From: Domibacillus sp. DTU_2020_1001157_1_SI_ALB_TIR_016
GTDB taxonomy: Bacteria > Bacillota > Bacilli > Bacillales > Domibacillaceae
Reading direction: 5' to 3'
Length of the DNA stretch: 64,000 nucleotides
NCBI RefSeq assembly: GCF_032341995.1
Contig: NZ_CP135439.1
Span: 620,001-684,000, forward strand
Part shown: positions 47,277-57,946 of the stretch, one piece after another
How positions within the stretch are numbered: position 1 is the stretch's first letter
Layout of the letters: the number at the start of each line of letters is the position of its first letter
Program-made: the position numbers and the translations under genes
The notes under the pieces: model-generated
The model's database searches: none
What the model saw: only the letters and a program-made list of their open reading frames with translations
Told to the model about the DNA's origin: nothing

Positions 47277-48191
47277 ATGAACATAAAGCTATTGGAAGAA
47301 AACACAGCGATTCTGCGAAAAAAAGAAGGGAAATGGATTGATAAACGGCTTGTTCTCCTAACCGCTGCCCAATTTGCCGCCCGACAGCAGCCAATTGACA
47401 TGGAAGCGTTCAAGGCACTTTCAGCCAATATAAAAAAATCAGGATCGATGTTTTCTCCCCTTCGAACAATCCATTTTCCGATGGCAGGGCTCTTGATGCT
47501 TCAAGACGGCAGTGAAGAGGAGCGGATTGCCGAGCTGCACAGAAAGTATTACATTCTTCGTTCAGCTGGTTTCCGCTCTTCTCCGTACACGTATATTGCC
47601 GCTTTTTTAATGGGGCCGTCTGTTCAGCCTGAGCGGATAAAAGAAATGTACCATACAATGAAAAAACATCACATTTTACTTACATCAAATGAAGATTATC
47701 CAGCAGCTGCGATGATGGCCAGCCGGCCGGAAAGCATTCAGGAACTCGCAGGTGCCTCTGAACTGTATTATCATTTCTTTCATAAACATGGCTTTTGGAG
47801 GGGGAACGACCTTCAATTCCTGGCCAATATACTTGTGGCGAATGGATTGTTTCAAGAAAGTACCGCTGATGCCATCTTACAGATGAAACGAAAGCTTGAG
47901 CAAAGCGGGATAAAAGTAAAAAGCATGCATTATCCAGCACTTGGCATGATGACGCTGTCGGGAAGGGCAGAAACATGTGTGCCGGCTGTGCATGAATTAA
48001 AAAAATCCCCTGCATTAAAATGGAATAAAGATATGGCTGTTATACTGGCCGCCGTGTTTGTTTCTCAGGAAATGATCCAATCGTCTGCCGGATTAACGGC
48101 GGCTGTTCAAGCAATGATTCAATCCCAGCAGGCGGTCATCGCTGCTTCCACCGCTGGTGCAATAGCAGCTTCTTCTATATCAGGTGAATAA
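47277..48191 (+). CDS. DUF4003 family protein
   Basis: A 304-residue protein with no signal peptide, rich in helices, resembling the DUF4003 family of Bacillales. Conserved-looking stretches are RLVLLTAAQFAARQQP, YYILRSAGFRSSPYTYIAAFL, and ASELYYHFFHKHGFWRGNDLQFLA. The C-terminus is Ala/Ser/Ile-rich and hydrophobic (VIAASTAGAIAASSI), perhaps a membrane tail. ATG behind AAGGAGAG. It is alone, with an ECF-type promoter and its own terminator, so envelope stress may induce it. Function unknown. Confidence 0.78.
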   Translation: MNIKLLEENTAILRKKEGKWIDKRLVLLTAAQFAARQQPIDMEAFKALSANIKKSGSMFSPLRTIHFPMAGLLMLQDGSEEERIAELHRKYYILRSAGFRSSPYTYIAAFLMGPSVQPERIKEMYHTMKKHHILLTSNEDYPAAAMMASRPESIQELAGASELYYHFFHKHGFWRGNDLQFLANILVANGLFQESTADAILQMKRKLEQSGIKVKSMHYPALGMMTLSGRAETCVPAVHELKKSPALKWNKDMAVILAAVFVSQEMIQSSAGLTAAVQAMIQSQQAVIAASTAGAIAASSISGE

Positions 48192-48213
48192 ACCGGGCAG
48201 CCCCCGGTTTATT
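48192..48213 (+). terminator. terminator of the DUF4003 gene
   Basis: AAACCGGG, five bases, CCCGGTTT; the T tract is short (ATTTG). Confidence 0.7.
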
Positions 48214-48403
48214 TGTGCTCAAAAAGGGCAGGTTTAAAATGATATCGTTCTTTTCCTTCCTGGTTTCCGGTTTAACCTGTCATCCCGATCCGGGGATTGG
48301 CACAATCATTGATAAACTGGCTCAGCTATATGGCAAAAAGCGACATAAATCCGGGCTGTCCTATCCTTTCCGCCGGCGAGCGTTTGCTCTTCGTTTTTTG
48401 GGC

Positions 48404-48469
48404 TTGACGTAAATTGTCAGAACCGTTAAACTACTACTAACATATCTTTAGTACATTAGCGAACTAAAG
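48404..48469 (+). promoter_or_regulatory. promoter and inverted repeat upstream of the his operon
   Basis: TTGACG, 17 bases, TAAACT (48404-48432) is a likely promoter. Downstream, CTTTAGT, ten bases, ACTAAAG (48446-48469) is a perfect 7-bp inverted repeat in the leader, 29 bases before hisZ. It may be an operator or a leader hairpin. I see no T-box. The rest of the 48214-48403 stretch holds only a doubtful open reading frame. Confidence 0.5.
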
Positions 48470-48497
48470 TAAAAATATCTATGATCGGGTGATAAAG

Positions 48498-49679
48498 ATG
48501 TCGAAGCTGTTAATGTTTGAAAAGCCAGTTGGAATGCGGGATACGCTGCCGCACATTTATGAAACGAAACGAAAAGTAAAAGAAGCGGCTGAGGGTGCTA
48601 TGAGAAGCTGGGGCTACCGTTTTATTGAGACGCCGGCGCTTGAATATTATGAGACAGTCGGAGACGCATCAGCCATTTTGGATCGCCAGCTGTTTAAGCT
48701 GCTTGACCAGCAGGGCAATACACTTGTGCTTCGTCCCGACATGACGGCACCCATTGCGCGTGTGGCAGCATCGAAATTATTAAAAGAGCGTGTGCCGCTG
48801 CGCCTTGCTTATTCCGCAAGTGTATACCGCGCCCAGCAGCGTGAAGGTGGACGGGCTGCAGAATTTGAACAAATTGGAGTTGAAATGATCGGCGACGAAA
48901 CGATGAGTGCCGATGCGGAAGTCATTGCTCTGCTTGTATCTGTTATGAAGGAGACAGGTCTTGAGAAGTTTCAATTGTCTCTTGGGCACATTCGGTTTAC
49001 GGACGAGCTATTTCGCCAAATTCTTGGCACGGAAGAACGGGCTGAACAGCTGCGACGCTTCCTATATGAGAAAAACTATGTTGGCTACCGCGAGCATGTC
49101 AAAAACCTCCCGCTTTCATCTATTGATAAGCAGCGTTTGCTGCAATTCTTGAACTTGTCAGGCGGTATGGACTGTCTTGACGAAGCGGCAAAGCTGATCG
49201 AGGGAAGTGCAGGTGCCGAAGCGCTTGATGAACTCAGAATGGTGTTTGGCCGCCTGCAGGAATACGGCGTAGATGAACATGTAACGTTTGATTTGCCGCT
49301 CGTCAGCCACATGAGCTATTACACAGGTCTTGTGTTTGAAGTGTATGCGGACGGAGTGGGAGCACCCATCGGAAATGGCGGACGATATGACGATTTGCTT
49401 GGCAAATTTGGTCATCCAGCCGGTGCGACAGGTTTTGGCCTGCGCGTTGACTTTTTGCTTGAAGCCATTGGCCAGCTTGAAGACGAAGCAGGTGTTCATT
49501 GTGTGCTGTTCAGTAACGACCGGCGTGTAGAAGCGATTGAGGAAGCACAAAAGCGCCGCGCAGCAGGAGAATGCGTGCTGCTTCAGGACGTGGCCGGGGT
49601 AAAAGATGTAGATTCATTCACAGATTCGTGCAAAAGTGTAACGTTTTTTGTCGGAAAATCATCAGGGGGGAACGTGTAA
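48498..49679 (+). CDS. hisZ: ATP phosphoribosyltransferase regulatory subunit HisZ
   Basis: A 393-residue HisRS-like protein that pairs with short-form HisG to make an active, histidine-regulated enzyme. Class II synthetase-like motifs are [48 protein letters not shown] and the late [14 protein letters not shown]. It lacks a C-terminal anticodon domain. First gene of the his operon. The ATG ([10 protein letters not shown]) is five bases after GGGTGA; a GTG three codons earlier is inside that site. The stop overlaps the hisG start (TAATG). Confidence 0.95.
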   Translation: MSKLLMFEKPVGMRDTLPHIYETKRKVKEAAEGAMRSWGYRFIETPALEYYETVGDASAILDRQLFKLLDQQGNTLVLRPDMTAPIARVAASKLLKERVPLRLAYSASVYRAQQREGGRAAEFEQIGVEMIGDETMSADAEVIALLVSVMKETGLEKFQLSLGHIRFTDELFRQILGTEERAEQLRRFLYEKNYVGYREHVKNLPLSSIDKQRLLQFLNLSGGMDCLDEAAKLIEGSAGAEALDELRMVFGRLQEYGVDEHVTFDLPLVSHMSYYTGLVFEVYADGVGAPIGNGGRYDDLLGKFGHPAGATGFGLRVDFLLEAIGQLEDEAGVHCVLFSNDRRVEAIEEAQKRRAAGECVLLQDVAGVKDVDSFTDSCKSVTFFVGKSSGGNV

Positions 49680-50317
49680 TGTCCATGCTAACAATTGCGA
49701 TGCCAAAAGGGCGGATCTTCGAAGAAGCGGCGGCGCTGATGCAGGAAGCAGGCTATAAGCTTCCGCCGGACTTGGATGAATCGCGCAAGCTCATCATTGA
49801 AGTGCCGGAAGAAAATATGCGCTTTTTCCTGGCAAAGCCGATGGATGTAGCGACCTACGTTGAACACGGGGTAGCAGACGTCGGTATTGCCGGAAAAGAC
49901 GGGCTGCTTGAAGAAGAGCGGGATGTATACGAATTGCTTGATTTAAAAATCAGTCCATGCTACCTGGCGGTGGCAGGACTTCCAGATACAACACTCAATG
50001 AAGTAGCGCCAAAAATTGCGACAAAATATCCAACCGTGGCTTCTGCTTACTTCCGTGAAAAAGGCGAGCAGGTAGAGATTATTAAGCTGAACGGTTCGAT
50101 CGAACTGGCGCCTTTAATCGGGTTGTCTGACCGAATTGTTGATATTGTATCAACTGGACGGACGCTGCGGGAAAACGGGCTTGTTGAGTACGAAACGATT
50201 GTTGACATTACATCCCGTTTAATTGTAAATCCAGTCAGCTACCGAATGAAAAACGAAGAGATCTCGAACCTTGTTAACCGCTTAACGGATACAATTGAAG
50301 AAAAGGCGGTACGGTAA
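49679..50317 (+). CDS. hisG: ATP phosphoribosyltransferase HisG (short form)
   Basis: A 212-residue catalytic subunit for the first step of histidine synthesis, joining ATP and PRPP. It has the short-form layout without the regulatory domain: [12 protein letters not shown] at the start, [16 protein letters not shown], and the PRPP-binding loop [17 protein letters not shown]. The start overlaps the hisZ stop; GGGGGGAAC serves as ribosome site. It needs HisZ, encoded just upstream. Confidence 0.97.
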   Translation: MSMLTIAMPKGRIFEEAAALMQEAGYKLPPDLDESRKLIIEVPEENMRFFLAKPMDVATYVEHGVADVGIAGKDGLLEEERDVYELLDLKISPCYLAVAGLPDTTLNEVAPKIATKYPTVASAYFREKGEQVEIIKLNGSIELAPLIGLSDRIVDIVSTGRTLRENGLVEYETIVDITSRLIVNPVSYRMKNEEISNLVNRLTDTIEEKAVR

Positions 50318-50318
50318 C

Positions 50319-51587
50319 ATGATCCAGATTAAACAGGTAACACCGGGGCTTTCAATCAAACGGTCGGTGGATGCGGGAACAGAAGAACAGCAGCGCATCG
50401 TGCGCGATATTATTCAAGACGTTCGCGAAAACGGCGACCGCGCGCTGTTGGCTTATACAGAAAAGTTCGATGGAGCGAAGCTGTACAGCTTAAAGGTCAC
50501 GCAGGATGAAATTAACGACGCTTATGCTGAGCTGGATGATGAGATCATTAAAATTATCCGTGAAGCAGCAGAGAATATCGCGGCTTTTCATGCAAAGCAA
50601 AAAAGAGAAACGTGGCTGTACACAAATGAAGACGGCTCGATTTTAGGGCAGAAAATGACGCCGCTTGACTCAGTGGGCGTATACGTACCAGGCGGCACAG
50701 CTGCTTATCCATCGTCTGTTCTGATGAATGTGATGCCGGCTAAAACAGCTGGCGTGGAGCGGATTGTGATGGTATCGCCGCCGTCGGCAGACGGCCGTCT
50801 GCCGGCAGGTGTTCTTGTAGCAGCCGATATTGCCGGTGTAAAGGATATCTTTAAAGTCGGCGGCGCTCAGGCAGTAGCCGCTCTGGCGTACGGAACGGAA
50901 TCGATCCAGGCCGTTGATAAAATTACCGGACCGGGCAATATTTTTGTCGCGCTTGCGAAGCGGGAAGTGTTCGGTGATGTTGACATCGATATGATTGCCG
51001 GGCCAAGTGAAATTGCCGTACTCGCGGATGATACAGCTTCCGCTAAAGAAGTGGCAGCGGATATGCTGTCACAGGCCGAACATGATACGCGTGCATCGGC
51101 TGTTTTAGTCACGACGTCAGAGGCGCTTGCCAAAGAAGTGGCAGACCAAATCGAACAGCAGCTTGCGGCATTGCCGCGGCAGGACATTGCACGGCCTTCT
51201 ATTGAAGAGCACGGAGCGATTTACCTTGCTTCAACATTGAAAGAAGCGATTGAAACGATTAATGCAATCGCGCCGGAGCATTTGGAAATCATGACAGAAA
51301 ATGCGCTGGAGCTGACGAAAGACATTAAGCACGCTGGGGCCATCTTTGTAGGCCGGTACTCATCTGAGCCAGTTGGCGACTACTTTGCCGGTCCGAACCA
51401 CGTTCTTCCGACAAATGGCACAGCTCGCTTTTCAAGTCCGCTTAATGTAGACGACTTTATGAAAAAATCAAGCATCATTATGTACAGCAAGAAAGCATTC
51501 GACAAACACGGAGCCAAAATTGCCGCGTTTGCGCGACTGGAAGGATTAGAAGCACATGCCCGCGCTATTGAAGCGCGCAACCAATAA
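50319..51587 (+). CDS. hisD: histidinol dehydrogenase HisD
   Basis: A 422-residue zinc- and NAD-dependent enzyme that makes histidine from histidinol in two oxidation steps. Marks: [49 protein letters not shown] (family signature), [14 protein letters not shown], and [17 protein letters not shown]. Starts one base after the hisG stop, with an AAGGCGG site inside hisG. Confidence 0.97.
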   Translation: MIQIKQVTPGLSIKRSVDAGTEEQQRIVRDIIQDVRENGDRALLAYTEKFDGAKLYSLKVTQDEINDAYAELDDEIIKIIREAAENIAAFHAKQKRETWLYTNEDGSILGQKMTPLDSVGVYVPGGTAAYPSSVLMNVMPAKTAGVERIVMVSPPSADGRLPAGVLVAADIAGVKDIFKVGGAQAVAALAYGTESIQAVDKITGPGNIFVALAKREVFGDVDIDMIAGPSEIAVLADDTASAKEVAADMLSQAEHDTRASAVLVTTSEALAKEVADQIEQQLAALPRQDIARPSIEEHGAIYLASTLKEAIETINAIAPEHLEIMTENALELTKDIKHAGAIFVGRYSSEPVGDYFAGPNHVLPTNGTARFSSPLNVDDFMKKSSIIMYSKKAFDKHGAKIAAFARLEGLEAHARAIEARNQ

Positions 51588-51601
51588 AGGAGAGAGAGCA
51601 A

Positions 51602-52195
51602 ATGGGGAATCGAAGTGCAGAGCTGCAGCGTTACACAGGCGAAACGAAAATTGACCTGGCATTCCAAATAGACGGAGAAGGAAAATCAAATATTCAAACA
51701 GGTGTGCCATTTATGGATCATATGCTGGATCTGTTTACACGCCATGGCCATTTTGATTTAACGGTTAAAGCAGATGGCGATGTGGAAGTAGATGACCACC
51801 ATACAACGGAAGATATCGGTATCGTGCTTGGCATGGCGCTGAAGGAAGCGCTGGGCGATAAAAAAGGCATTAAGCGGTACGGAAACTTTTTCGTGCCGAT
51901 GGATGATACCCTCGCACAAGTCGTGGTAGATTTAAGCAACCGTCCTCATTTTGAAATCCGGGGCGCTGACTTTCCATCGCAAAAAGTCGGCACCTTTGAT
52001 ACAGAGCTTGTACACGAATTTTTATGGAAATTCGCGCTTGAAGCTCGTATGAACCTGCATGTGATTATTCATTACGGAACAAATACACACCATATGATTG
52101 AAGCGGTATTTAAAGCGATGGCCCGTGCGATCGATGAAGCAGTCACGATTGACCCGCGCGTAAAAGGTGTGCCGTCAACGAAGGGAATGTTATAA
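51602..52195 (+). CDS. hisB: imidazoleglycerol-phosphate dehydratase HisB
   Basis: A 197-residue manganese enzyme for the sixth step. Metal-binding pairs: VPFMDHMLDLFTRHGHFD, DDHHTTEDIGI, HFEIRGADFPSQKVGTFDTE and GTNTHHMIEAVFKA. It is the single-domain form, without the histidinol-phosphatase domain of enterobacteria. AAAGGAGAG site, 14 bases after hisD; hisH starts directly after its stop. Confidence 0.97.
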   Translation: MGNRSAELQRYTGETKIDLAFQIDGEGKSNIQTGVPFMDHMLDLFTRHGHFDLTVKADGDVEVDDHHTTEDIGIVLGMALKEALGDKKGIKRYGNFFVPMDDTLAQVVVDLSNRPHFEIRGADFPSQKVGTFDTELVHEFLWKFALEARMNLHVIIHYGTNTHHMIEAVFKAMARAIDEAVTIDPRVKGVPSTKGML

Positions 52196-52834
52196 ATGAT
52201 CGGAATTATCGATTATGGCATGGGCAATTTGTTCAGCGTATCGAAAGCACTTGAGCGAATTGGCATCCCATATGTGATTAGTGAATCACCAGAAGAGCTA
52301 AACAACACAAAAGGCGTTATCTTGCCTGGAGTTGGTGCGTACAAAGATGCGATGGCCCGTCTTCGTGAAACGAATCTTGATCAGTTTATTCATCAGTATG
52401 TGGACAGCGGCCGTCCGCTTCTTGGCATTTGTCTCGGTATGCAGCTTTTATTTGAAGAAAGCGAAGAAAATGGGCAGTTTGAAGGACTCGGTCTGCTCAA
52501 GGGACGGATTGTCCATATTCCAGACCGCGATGCGAACGGCGAGCGCTTGAAAGTGCCGCATATGGGCTGGAACAAGCTTCATTTTCAACAGGATGCACCG
52601 GTGCTTGAAGGCATTGAGGATGGTTATGTGTACTTCGTTCACTCGTACTATGCAGACGGAGTAGATAAAAACGCACTTCTGGCAAGCGCGGATTATGGTG
52701 TGCAGGTACCGGCTGTTGTCGGGCAGAAGAACGTGTCAGGTATGCAGTTTCACCCGGAAAAAAGCAGTAAAACGGGAATGCAGCTGCTGACGAACTTTGC
52801 AAAAGCGATGGAACGATCGGAGGACATGCTATGA
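52196..52834 (+). CDS. hisH: imidazole glycerol phosphate synthase glutaminase subunit HisH
   Basis: A 212-residue class I glutamine amidotransferase that feeds ammonia to HisF. Catalytic Cys in [15 protein letters not shown], and the His-Glu pair in [14 protein letters not shown]-terminal [18 protein letters not shown] is typical. It starts on the base after the hisB stop and overlaps hisA by four bases. Confidence 0.97.
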   Translation: MIGIIDYGMGNLFSVSKALERIGIPYVISESPEELNNTKGVILPGVGAYKDAMARLRETNLDQFIHQYVDSGRPLLGICLGMQLLFEESEENGQFEGLGLLKGRIVHIPDRDANGERLKVPHMGWNKLHFQQDAPVLEGIEDGYVYFVHSYYADGVDKNALLASADYGVQVPAVVGQKNVSGMQFHPEKSSKTGMQLLTNFAKAMERSEDML

Positions 52835-53562
52835 GCTTTACTATTTATCCGGCTATTGATATGCGCGGCGGCAAATGCGTCCGCCTTGTACAGGGGGACT
52901 ATAACCAGGAGACAGTTTACGGGGACTCGCCATTTGATATGGCGAAGTCCTTTGTAGAGCAGGGAGCCGAATGGATTCACATGGTTGATCTTGATGGAGC
53001 AAAAGACGGCCAGCGTGTAAATGATACATTTGTGATTGAAGCAGCCCAAAAGCTGAATGCGAAGGTGCAAATCGGCGGCGGCATCCGGACGGAAGAAGAC
53101 GTAAAGCATTATCTGGACAATGGTGTAGACCGGGTGATCATCGGCAGCCTGGCTGTAAAAGAGCCGGAGCTTGTCAAACAGTGGCTTCGTACATACGGGG
53201 AAAAAATTGCGATCGGCCTTGATGCAAAAAATGGCTTTGTGGCCACGCACGGCTGGCTTGAAACGTCATCTGTAAAAGCGGTGGACCTTGCTAAAGAATT
53301 TGCTGAAGCGGGTGCCGAAACGTTTATTTTTACGGATATCGCCAACGACGGCATGCTGTCTGGACCAAACGTAGAAGCAACGGCGGAGCTTGCACGGGAA
53401 ACAGGAAAAAGCGTCATTGCTTCCGGCGGCGTTTCGTCACTGGACGATTTGCGCGCACTCGCAAAATGGAAAGAAGACGGACTCTCTGGTGCAATCTGCG
53501 GGAAATCCATTTATACAGGCCGCTTCACCGTAAAAGAAGCGCTGGAGGTAGAGGCCGAATGA
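52831..53562 (+). CDS. hisA: phosphoribosylformimino-AICAR-P isomerase HisA
   Basis: A 243-residue TIM-barrel isomerase (ProFAR isomerase). Marks: [19 protein letters not shown] with the first catalytic Asp, [31 protein letters not shown] with the second Asp, and [17 protein letters not shown] overlap with hisH and overlap with hisF at the 3' end. Confidence 0.97.
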   Translation: MSFTIYPAIDMRGGKCVRLVQGDYNQETVYGDSPFDMAKSFVEQGAEWIHMVDLDGAKDGQRVNDTFVIEAAQKLNAKVQIGGGIRTEEDVKHYLDNGVDRVIIGSLAVKEPELVKQWLRTYGEKIAIGLDAKNGFVATHGWLETSSVKAVDLAKEFAEAGAETFIFTDIANDGMLSGPNVEATAELARETGKSVIASGGVSSLDDLRALAKWKEDGLSGAICGKSIYTGRFTVKEALEVEAE

Positions 53563-54317
53563 TGACAAAACGTATCATCCCCTGCCTGGATGTAAAAGAA
53601 GGGCGCGTCGTAAAGGGGATTCAATTTGTAGAGCTGCGTGACGCAGGAGACCCGGTGGAATTGGCGCGTGTTTATGATGAGCAGGGAGCGGACGAGCTTG
53701 TGTTTTTAGATATATCCGCATCGGTAGAAGGGCGTAAAACGATGGTGGATGTGGTGCAGGCTGTTGCGTCAGAGCTTGCGATTCCCTTTACGGTCGGCGG
53801 CGGCATTAACGCGCTGGAAGATATGAAACGCATTTTACGTGCAGGCGCAGATAAAGTATCATTGAATACAGCGGCTGTAAACAATCCGGATTTGATCAAT
53901 GAAGGAGCCGCGTTTTTTGGCTCCCAATGTATCGTGATTGCCATTGATGCAAAATATGATGAATCAATTGGAACGTGGCGCGTGTATACACACGGCGGAC
54001 GTACGCCAACTGAGCGGACCGTCATTGACTGGGCAAAAGAAGCGGTCGAGCGCGGTGCAGGGGAAATTTTGCTGACAAGCATGGACGAAGACGGGAGCAA
54101 GCAAGGCTTTGATATTGCCCTGACAAAAGCAGTTGGTGATGCAGTCTCGGTTCCGGTGATTGCGTCAGGTGGTGCTGGGGGCGCAGAGCACTTTTTGGAT
54201 GTGTTTACAGAAGCGAAGGCTGATGCAGCGCTTGCCGCTTCTATTTTTCACTATAAAGAAACCGGCGTTGGAGAGGTCAAACAATTTTTGCGAAATGCAG
54301 AGGTGAACGTCAGATGA
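53559..54317 (+). CDS. hisF: imidazole glycerol phosphate synthase cyclase subunit HisF
   Basis: A 252-residue TIM-barrel that uses ammonia from HisH to close the imidazole ring and release AICAR. Marks: [64 protein letters not shown] and [15 protein letters not shown]. Two ATG codons in a row overlap the hisA stop; the first gives the same length as B. subtilis HisF. GGAGG lies ten bases upstream. Confidence 0.97.
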   Translation: MMTKRIIPCLDVKEGRVVKGIQFVELRDAGDPVELARVYDEQGADELVFLDISASVEGRKTMVDVVQAVASELAIPFTVGGGINALEDMKRILRAGADKVSLNTAAVNNPDLINEGAAFFGSQCIVIAIDAKYDESIGTWRVYTHGGRTPTERTVIDWAKEAVERGAGEILLTSMDEDGSKQGFDIALTKAVGDAVSVPVIASGGAGGAEHFLDVFTEAKADAALAASIFHYKETGVGEVKQFLRNAEVNVR

Positions 54318-54943
54318 TTGACGAAGTGAAGTTTGATGAAAAAGGACTCGTGCCTGCTATTGTACAGGATGCGACGACGTATGAAGTATTAACACTTGCT
54401 TATATGAATGAGGAATCTCTAAAAAAAACGATGGAAACAGGCGAAACGTGGTTTTACAGCCGTTCCCGCCAGGAGCTTTGGCATAAAGGAGCGACAAGCG
54501 GTCATACACAAAAAGTCGTTTCCATGCAGTTTGACTGCGATAAAGATGCGATCGTTGTAAAAGTGGAGCCGGCTGGTCCTGCCTGCCACCGCGGCACAAC
54601 AAGCTGCTTCGATGAACCCTTTTACGGAGAAGACAATGTGTCACTTCCATATTCAATTCTGCAGCAGCTGGAGCAGGTTATTGCAGACCGTGAGCAAAAC
54701 CGTCCGGAAGGTGCTTATACAACGTATTTGTTTGAAAAAGGCGTCGATAAGATTTTGAAAAAAGTTGGCGAAGAAGCGGCAGAAGTTATTATTGCCGCGA
54801 AAAATCGCGACAAGGAAGAGCTTCAGTGGGAAGCGGCCGATCTGTTGTACCATCTGCTTGTTCTGCTGCGTGAGCAGGATTTAGCTTTGGACGATGTGTT
54901 ATCCGTTCTAGCGCGCCGCCACGAAGGGAAAGACAAAGAATAA
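54314..54943 (+). CDS. hisI: bifunctional phosphoribosyl-AMP cyclohydrolase / phosphoribosyl-ATP pyrophosphatase HisI(E)
   Basis: A 209-residue fusion for steps two and three. The cyclohydrolase domain (residues 1-110) has [40 protein letters not shown] and the zinc Cys in [12 protein letters not shown]. The pyrophosphatase domain (115-209) has [20 protein letters not shown] and [14 protein letters not shown]. Last gene of the hisZGDBHAFI operon; hisC is not in the cluster, as in B. subtilis. ATGA overlap with hisF. Confidence 0.97.
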   Translation: MIDEVKFDEKGLVPAIVQDATTYEVLTLAYMNEESLKKTMETGETWFYSRSRQELWHKGATSGHTQKVVSMQFDCDKDAIVVKVEPAGPACHRGTTSCFDEPFYGEDNVSLPYSILQQLEQVIADREQNRPEGAYTTYLFEKGVDKILKKVGEEAAEVIIAAKNRDKEELQWEAADLLYHLLVLLREQDLALDDVLSVLARRHEGKDKE

Positions 54944-54946
54944 AAA

Positions 54947-54976
54947 AAGCCGGCCTCCTTTAGGCCGGCTTTTCAT
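54947..54976 (+). terminator. terminator of the his operon
   Basis: AAGCCGGCCT, CCTT, AGGCCGGCTT with following T residues. Confidence 0.93.
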
Positions 54977-54997
54977 CTGTTTTTCTGCTGGTACGTA

Positions 54998-55006
54998 TGC
55001 TATACT
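54998..55006 (+). promoter_or_regulatory. extended -10 promoter of yvcD
   Basis: TGCTATACT, 38 bases before the start; no good -35 is seen. Confidence 0.55.
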
Positions 55007-55043
55007 ACATAAGTTAATCATATAGAACGTACGGAGGATTTTC

Positions 55044-56555
55044 ATGGGAAATGACTCAATGCGTCGGAAACAGAAAGAGAATGTTGTCTCATTTTTTCCG
55101 ACAGGAGAGTTTTATTATATAAAAGGCATGAAGGCACTTGAAAAAAGAGAGCTGCCGAAAGCAAAAAAATACCTTTCGCGTGCCATGGATCTTGAGCCGC
55201 TGGAACCTATTATTGCTTGTCAGCTCGCCATTGTGGAAACGGAGCTTGGGCATTATGAGCAATCAAACGGCCTGCTTCATTTTGTACTGGATGACTTGGA
55301 TCCGCATATGACGGAGTGTCATTATTTCCTTGCGAACAATTATGCACACCTCGGTTCGTTTAAAGAAGCTTTTCGCCATGCACAAATGTATTTGGATTTA
55401 GCTGAGCACGGGGAGTACCGAGAAGATGCGGAAGACCTGCTCGATTTGATTACGCTCGATCATGAAGAAGAGTTCGAGGATTTATCCGAACAGGATGAGA
55501 TGATTGAAATGCAGGAAAAATCACGGTTCCTGCTTGAAAGCGGCCATTTTGCCAAAGCGGCGGAACACTTAGAAGAAACAGTTAAGAAGTACCCGGATTT
55601 CTGGGCAGCATACAATAATCTTGCACTGGCCTATTTTTATCTTGGACAATCAGAAAAAGCATACGGGGTGCTTGAGGATGTACTTGAGCGCAACCCGGGC
55701 AACTTACATGCCATCTGTAATAAAATCGTGTTTTACTTTTACGAAAAAAAGCAGGAACAACTGAACGATTTAGCAGACCAGCTGGCGAAAATTCAGCCGC
55801 TTATCCCAGATCAGCAATTTAAAATCGGTGCTACCTTTGCCCTGATTGGACGATATAAAGAGGCTTACCGCTGGCTGAAAAAACTCCAGAAAAGCGGGTT
55901 TGAGGGAGACGCCGGGTTTTACTACTGGCTTTCCTATGCAGCCCACCACACAGACCATCCGCAAACCGCACGCTCGGCCTGGAAAAAAGTATTGCAGGAT
56001 AATCCGGAAAAAGAGGGACTTGAGCCGTGGGGAGCTGGAAGAGCAGAAAGTGAAATAGAACGTGATCCGGAAGCGATTATCGGCTATTTAAATGGGAAAC
56101 GGGATGAAGAGCGATTATTCGGCATTTTCCTGCTTTCGTTAGCGGCTGATCATAAGGAAATCATGACGCATCCGAAGTTTTGTGACATTGAAACACTGCA
56201 GCCATACGAAAAAATTTATTTGGCGGACATCCTTGGCATGCCGATCGATCACATGCTTTTAAGTGAAATGAATACGCGTCTTGCTCATGAAACGGCTCTT
56301 GTTTTATACCGTCATTTCCGGCCGCTTGGCTCACAGGAAGCAGGATTGTTCTTAATGTGGTTCTCTATTTTCCTGGAACTGCAATATCAAAAAGCAAAGA
56401 TGACGAAGCCAGCCGGTCTTGCCGCTGCAGTAGAATACGTATGGCACAAACTGCGCAATGAACCGTTTAGTCAATCGGAAGCGGGGGAAAAATATAGCGT
56501 GTCTGTTTCAACGGTACAAAAGTACGCTAAATTTATTCGTGAACACCTGCTTTGA
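55044..56555 (+). CDS. yvcD: TPR-repeat protein YvcD with C-terminal HTH
   Basis: A 503-residue cytoplasmic protein made of tetratricopeptide repeats. Clear units are YYIKGMKALEKRELPKAKKY, CHYFLANNYAHLGSFKEAFR and AAYNNLALAYFYLGQSEKAY. Residues 355-470 are helical without a named domain, and the end, SQSEAGEKYSVSVSTVQKYA, reads as a helix-turn-helix. Its place between hisI and trxB is that of B. subtilis YvcD. CGGAGGA ribosome site. Function unknown; partner binding through the TPRs is likely. Confidence 0.85.
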   Translation: MGNDSMRRKQKENVVSFFPTGEFYYIKGMKALEKRELPKAKKYLSRAMDLEPLEPIIACQLAIVETELGHYEQSNGLLHFVLDDLDPHMTECHYFLANNYAHLGSFKEAFRHAQMYLDLAEHGEYREDAEDLLDLITLDHEEEFEDLSEQDEMIEMQEKSRFLLESGHFAKAAEHLEETVKKYPDFWAAYNNLALAYFYLGQSEKAYGVLEDVLERNPGNLHAICNKIVFYFYEKKQEQLNDLADQLAKIQPLIPDQQFKIGATFALIGRYKEAYRWLKKLQKSGFEGDAGFYYWLSYAAHHTDHPQTARSAWKKVLQDNPEKEGLEPWGAGRAESEIERDPEAIIGYLNGKRDEERLFGIFLLSLAADHKEIMTHPKFCDIETLQPYEKIYLADILGMPIDHMLLSEMNTRLAHETALVLYRHFRPLGSQEAGLFLMWFSIFLELQYQKAKMTKPAGLAAAVEYVWHKLRNEPFSQSEAGEKYSVSVSTVQKYAKFIREHLL

Positions 56556-56601
56556 GCAGAATAATAGACGGAATAAAGGAATTTCAGTACGATGAAAGTA
56601 A

Positions 56602-57609
<1,008 letters not shown>

Positions 57610-57650
57610 CCTTTTCTTTACGTTCTCGTCATCATTTTGAAATATAAGGG

Positions 57651-57730
57651 TGGTATAGTAAAGATGTAATCAAACTGCCCCCTGCAGCTTTTTTACACGC
57701 GCCTGGTACTCAGTACCAGGCGCTTTTTTT
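57651..57730 (+). ncRNA. candidate short transcript after trxB, ended by a perfect hairpin
   Basis: TGGTATAGT (57651-57659) is an extended -10 element 42 bases after the trxB stop. About 40 bases further, GCGCCTGGTACT and AGTACCAGGCGC (57699-57723) form a 12-bp hairpin with seven T residues: a strong terminator. Transcription from that promoter would give an RNA of about 65 bases with no open reading frame. The plainer reading is just the trxB terminator with a chance promoter-like match. Confidence 0.35.
57699..57730 (+). terminator. terminator downstream of trxB
   Basis: A perfect 12-bp stem, GCGCCTGGTACT / AGTACCAGGCGC, followed by TTTTTTT. Confidence 0.93.
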
Positions 57731-57745
57731 AGGCCCACAGGAAGT

Positions 57746-57912
57746 GGGTCACAAAAGCGTTGTCGCAGGACGCGACGACCTTAGCTTTTGATCCATTGCA
57801 TTCAGGGTCACGAAGGCGTTGCGACAGGACGCAGCGGTTTTGGCTTTTGATCCATTGCATTCAGGATCACAAAGGCGTAGCGACAGGACGTCGCGCTTTT
57901 AGCCTTTGATCC
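57746..57912. repeat. three tandem 49-bp palindromic units with a 59-bp period
   Basis: Units at 57746-57794, 57805-57853 and 57864-57912 are each 49 bases and are separated by an identical ten-base spacer, ATTGCATTCA. Each unit is an imperfect hairpin: it opens with GGGTCAC or GGATCAC, closes with TTGATCC, and has an inner stem around the shared core CAGGACG (for example GTCGC / GCGAC). The arms vary between copies but keep pairing (AAAAGC/GCTTTT in the first, AAAGGC/GCCTTT in the third). A small hairpin CCCAC/GTGGG precedes the first unit. It is a non-coding interspersed or tandem repeat of unknown role. Confidence 0.85.
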
Positions 57913-57946
57913 TTTATAAAATAATGCTCTAACATTGTCCAGCTGC

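Noticed and set aside
48215..48412. Open reading frame of 65 codons before the his operon
   Set aside because: Starts with GTG or a later ATG without a good ribosome site, product has no recognisable features and it ends over the his promoter; likely chance.
48404..48497. T-box leader for histidine
   Set aside because: No T-box core, specifier loop or antiterminator could be found in the short leader.
57746..57912. CRISPR array
   Set aside because: Period is regular, but spacers are identical to one another, units are palindromic and diverged, only three copies, and no cas genes are present.
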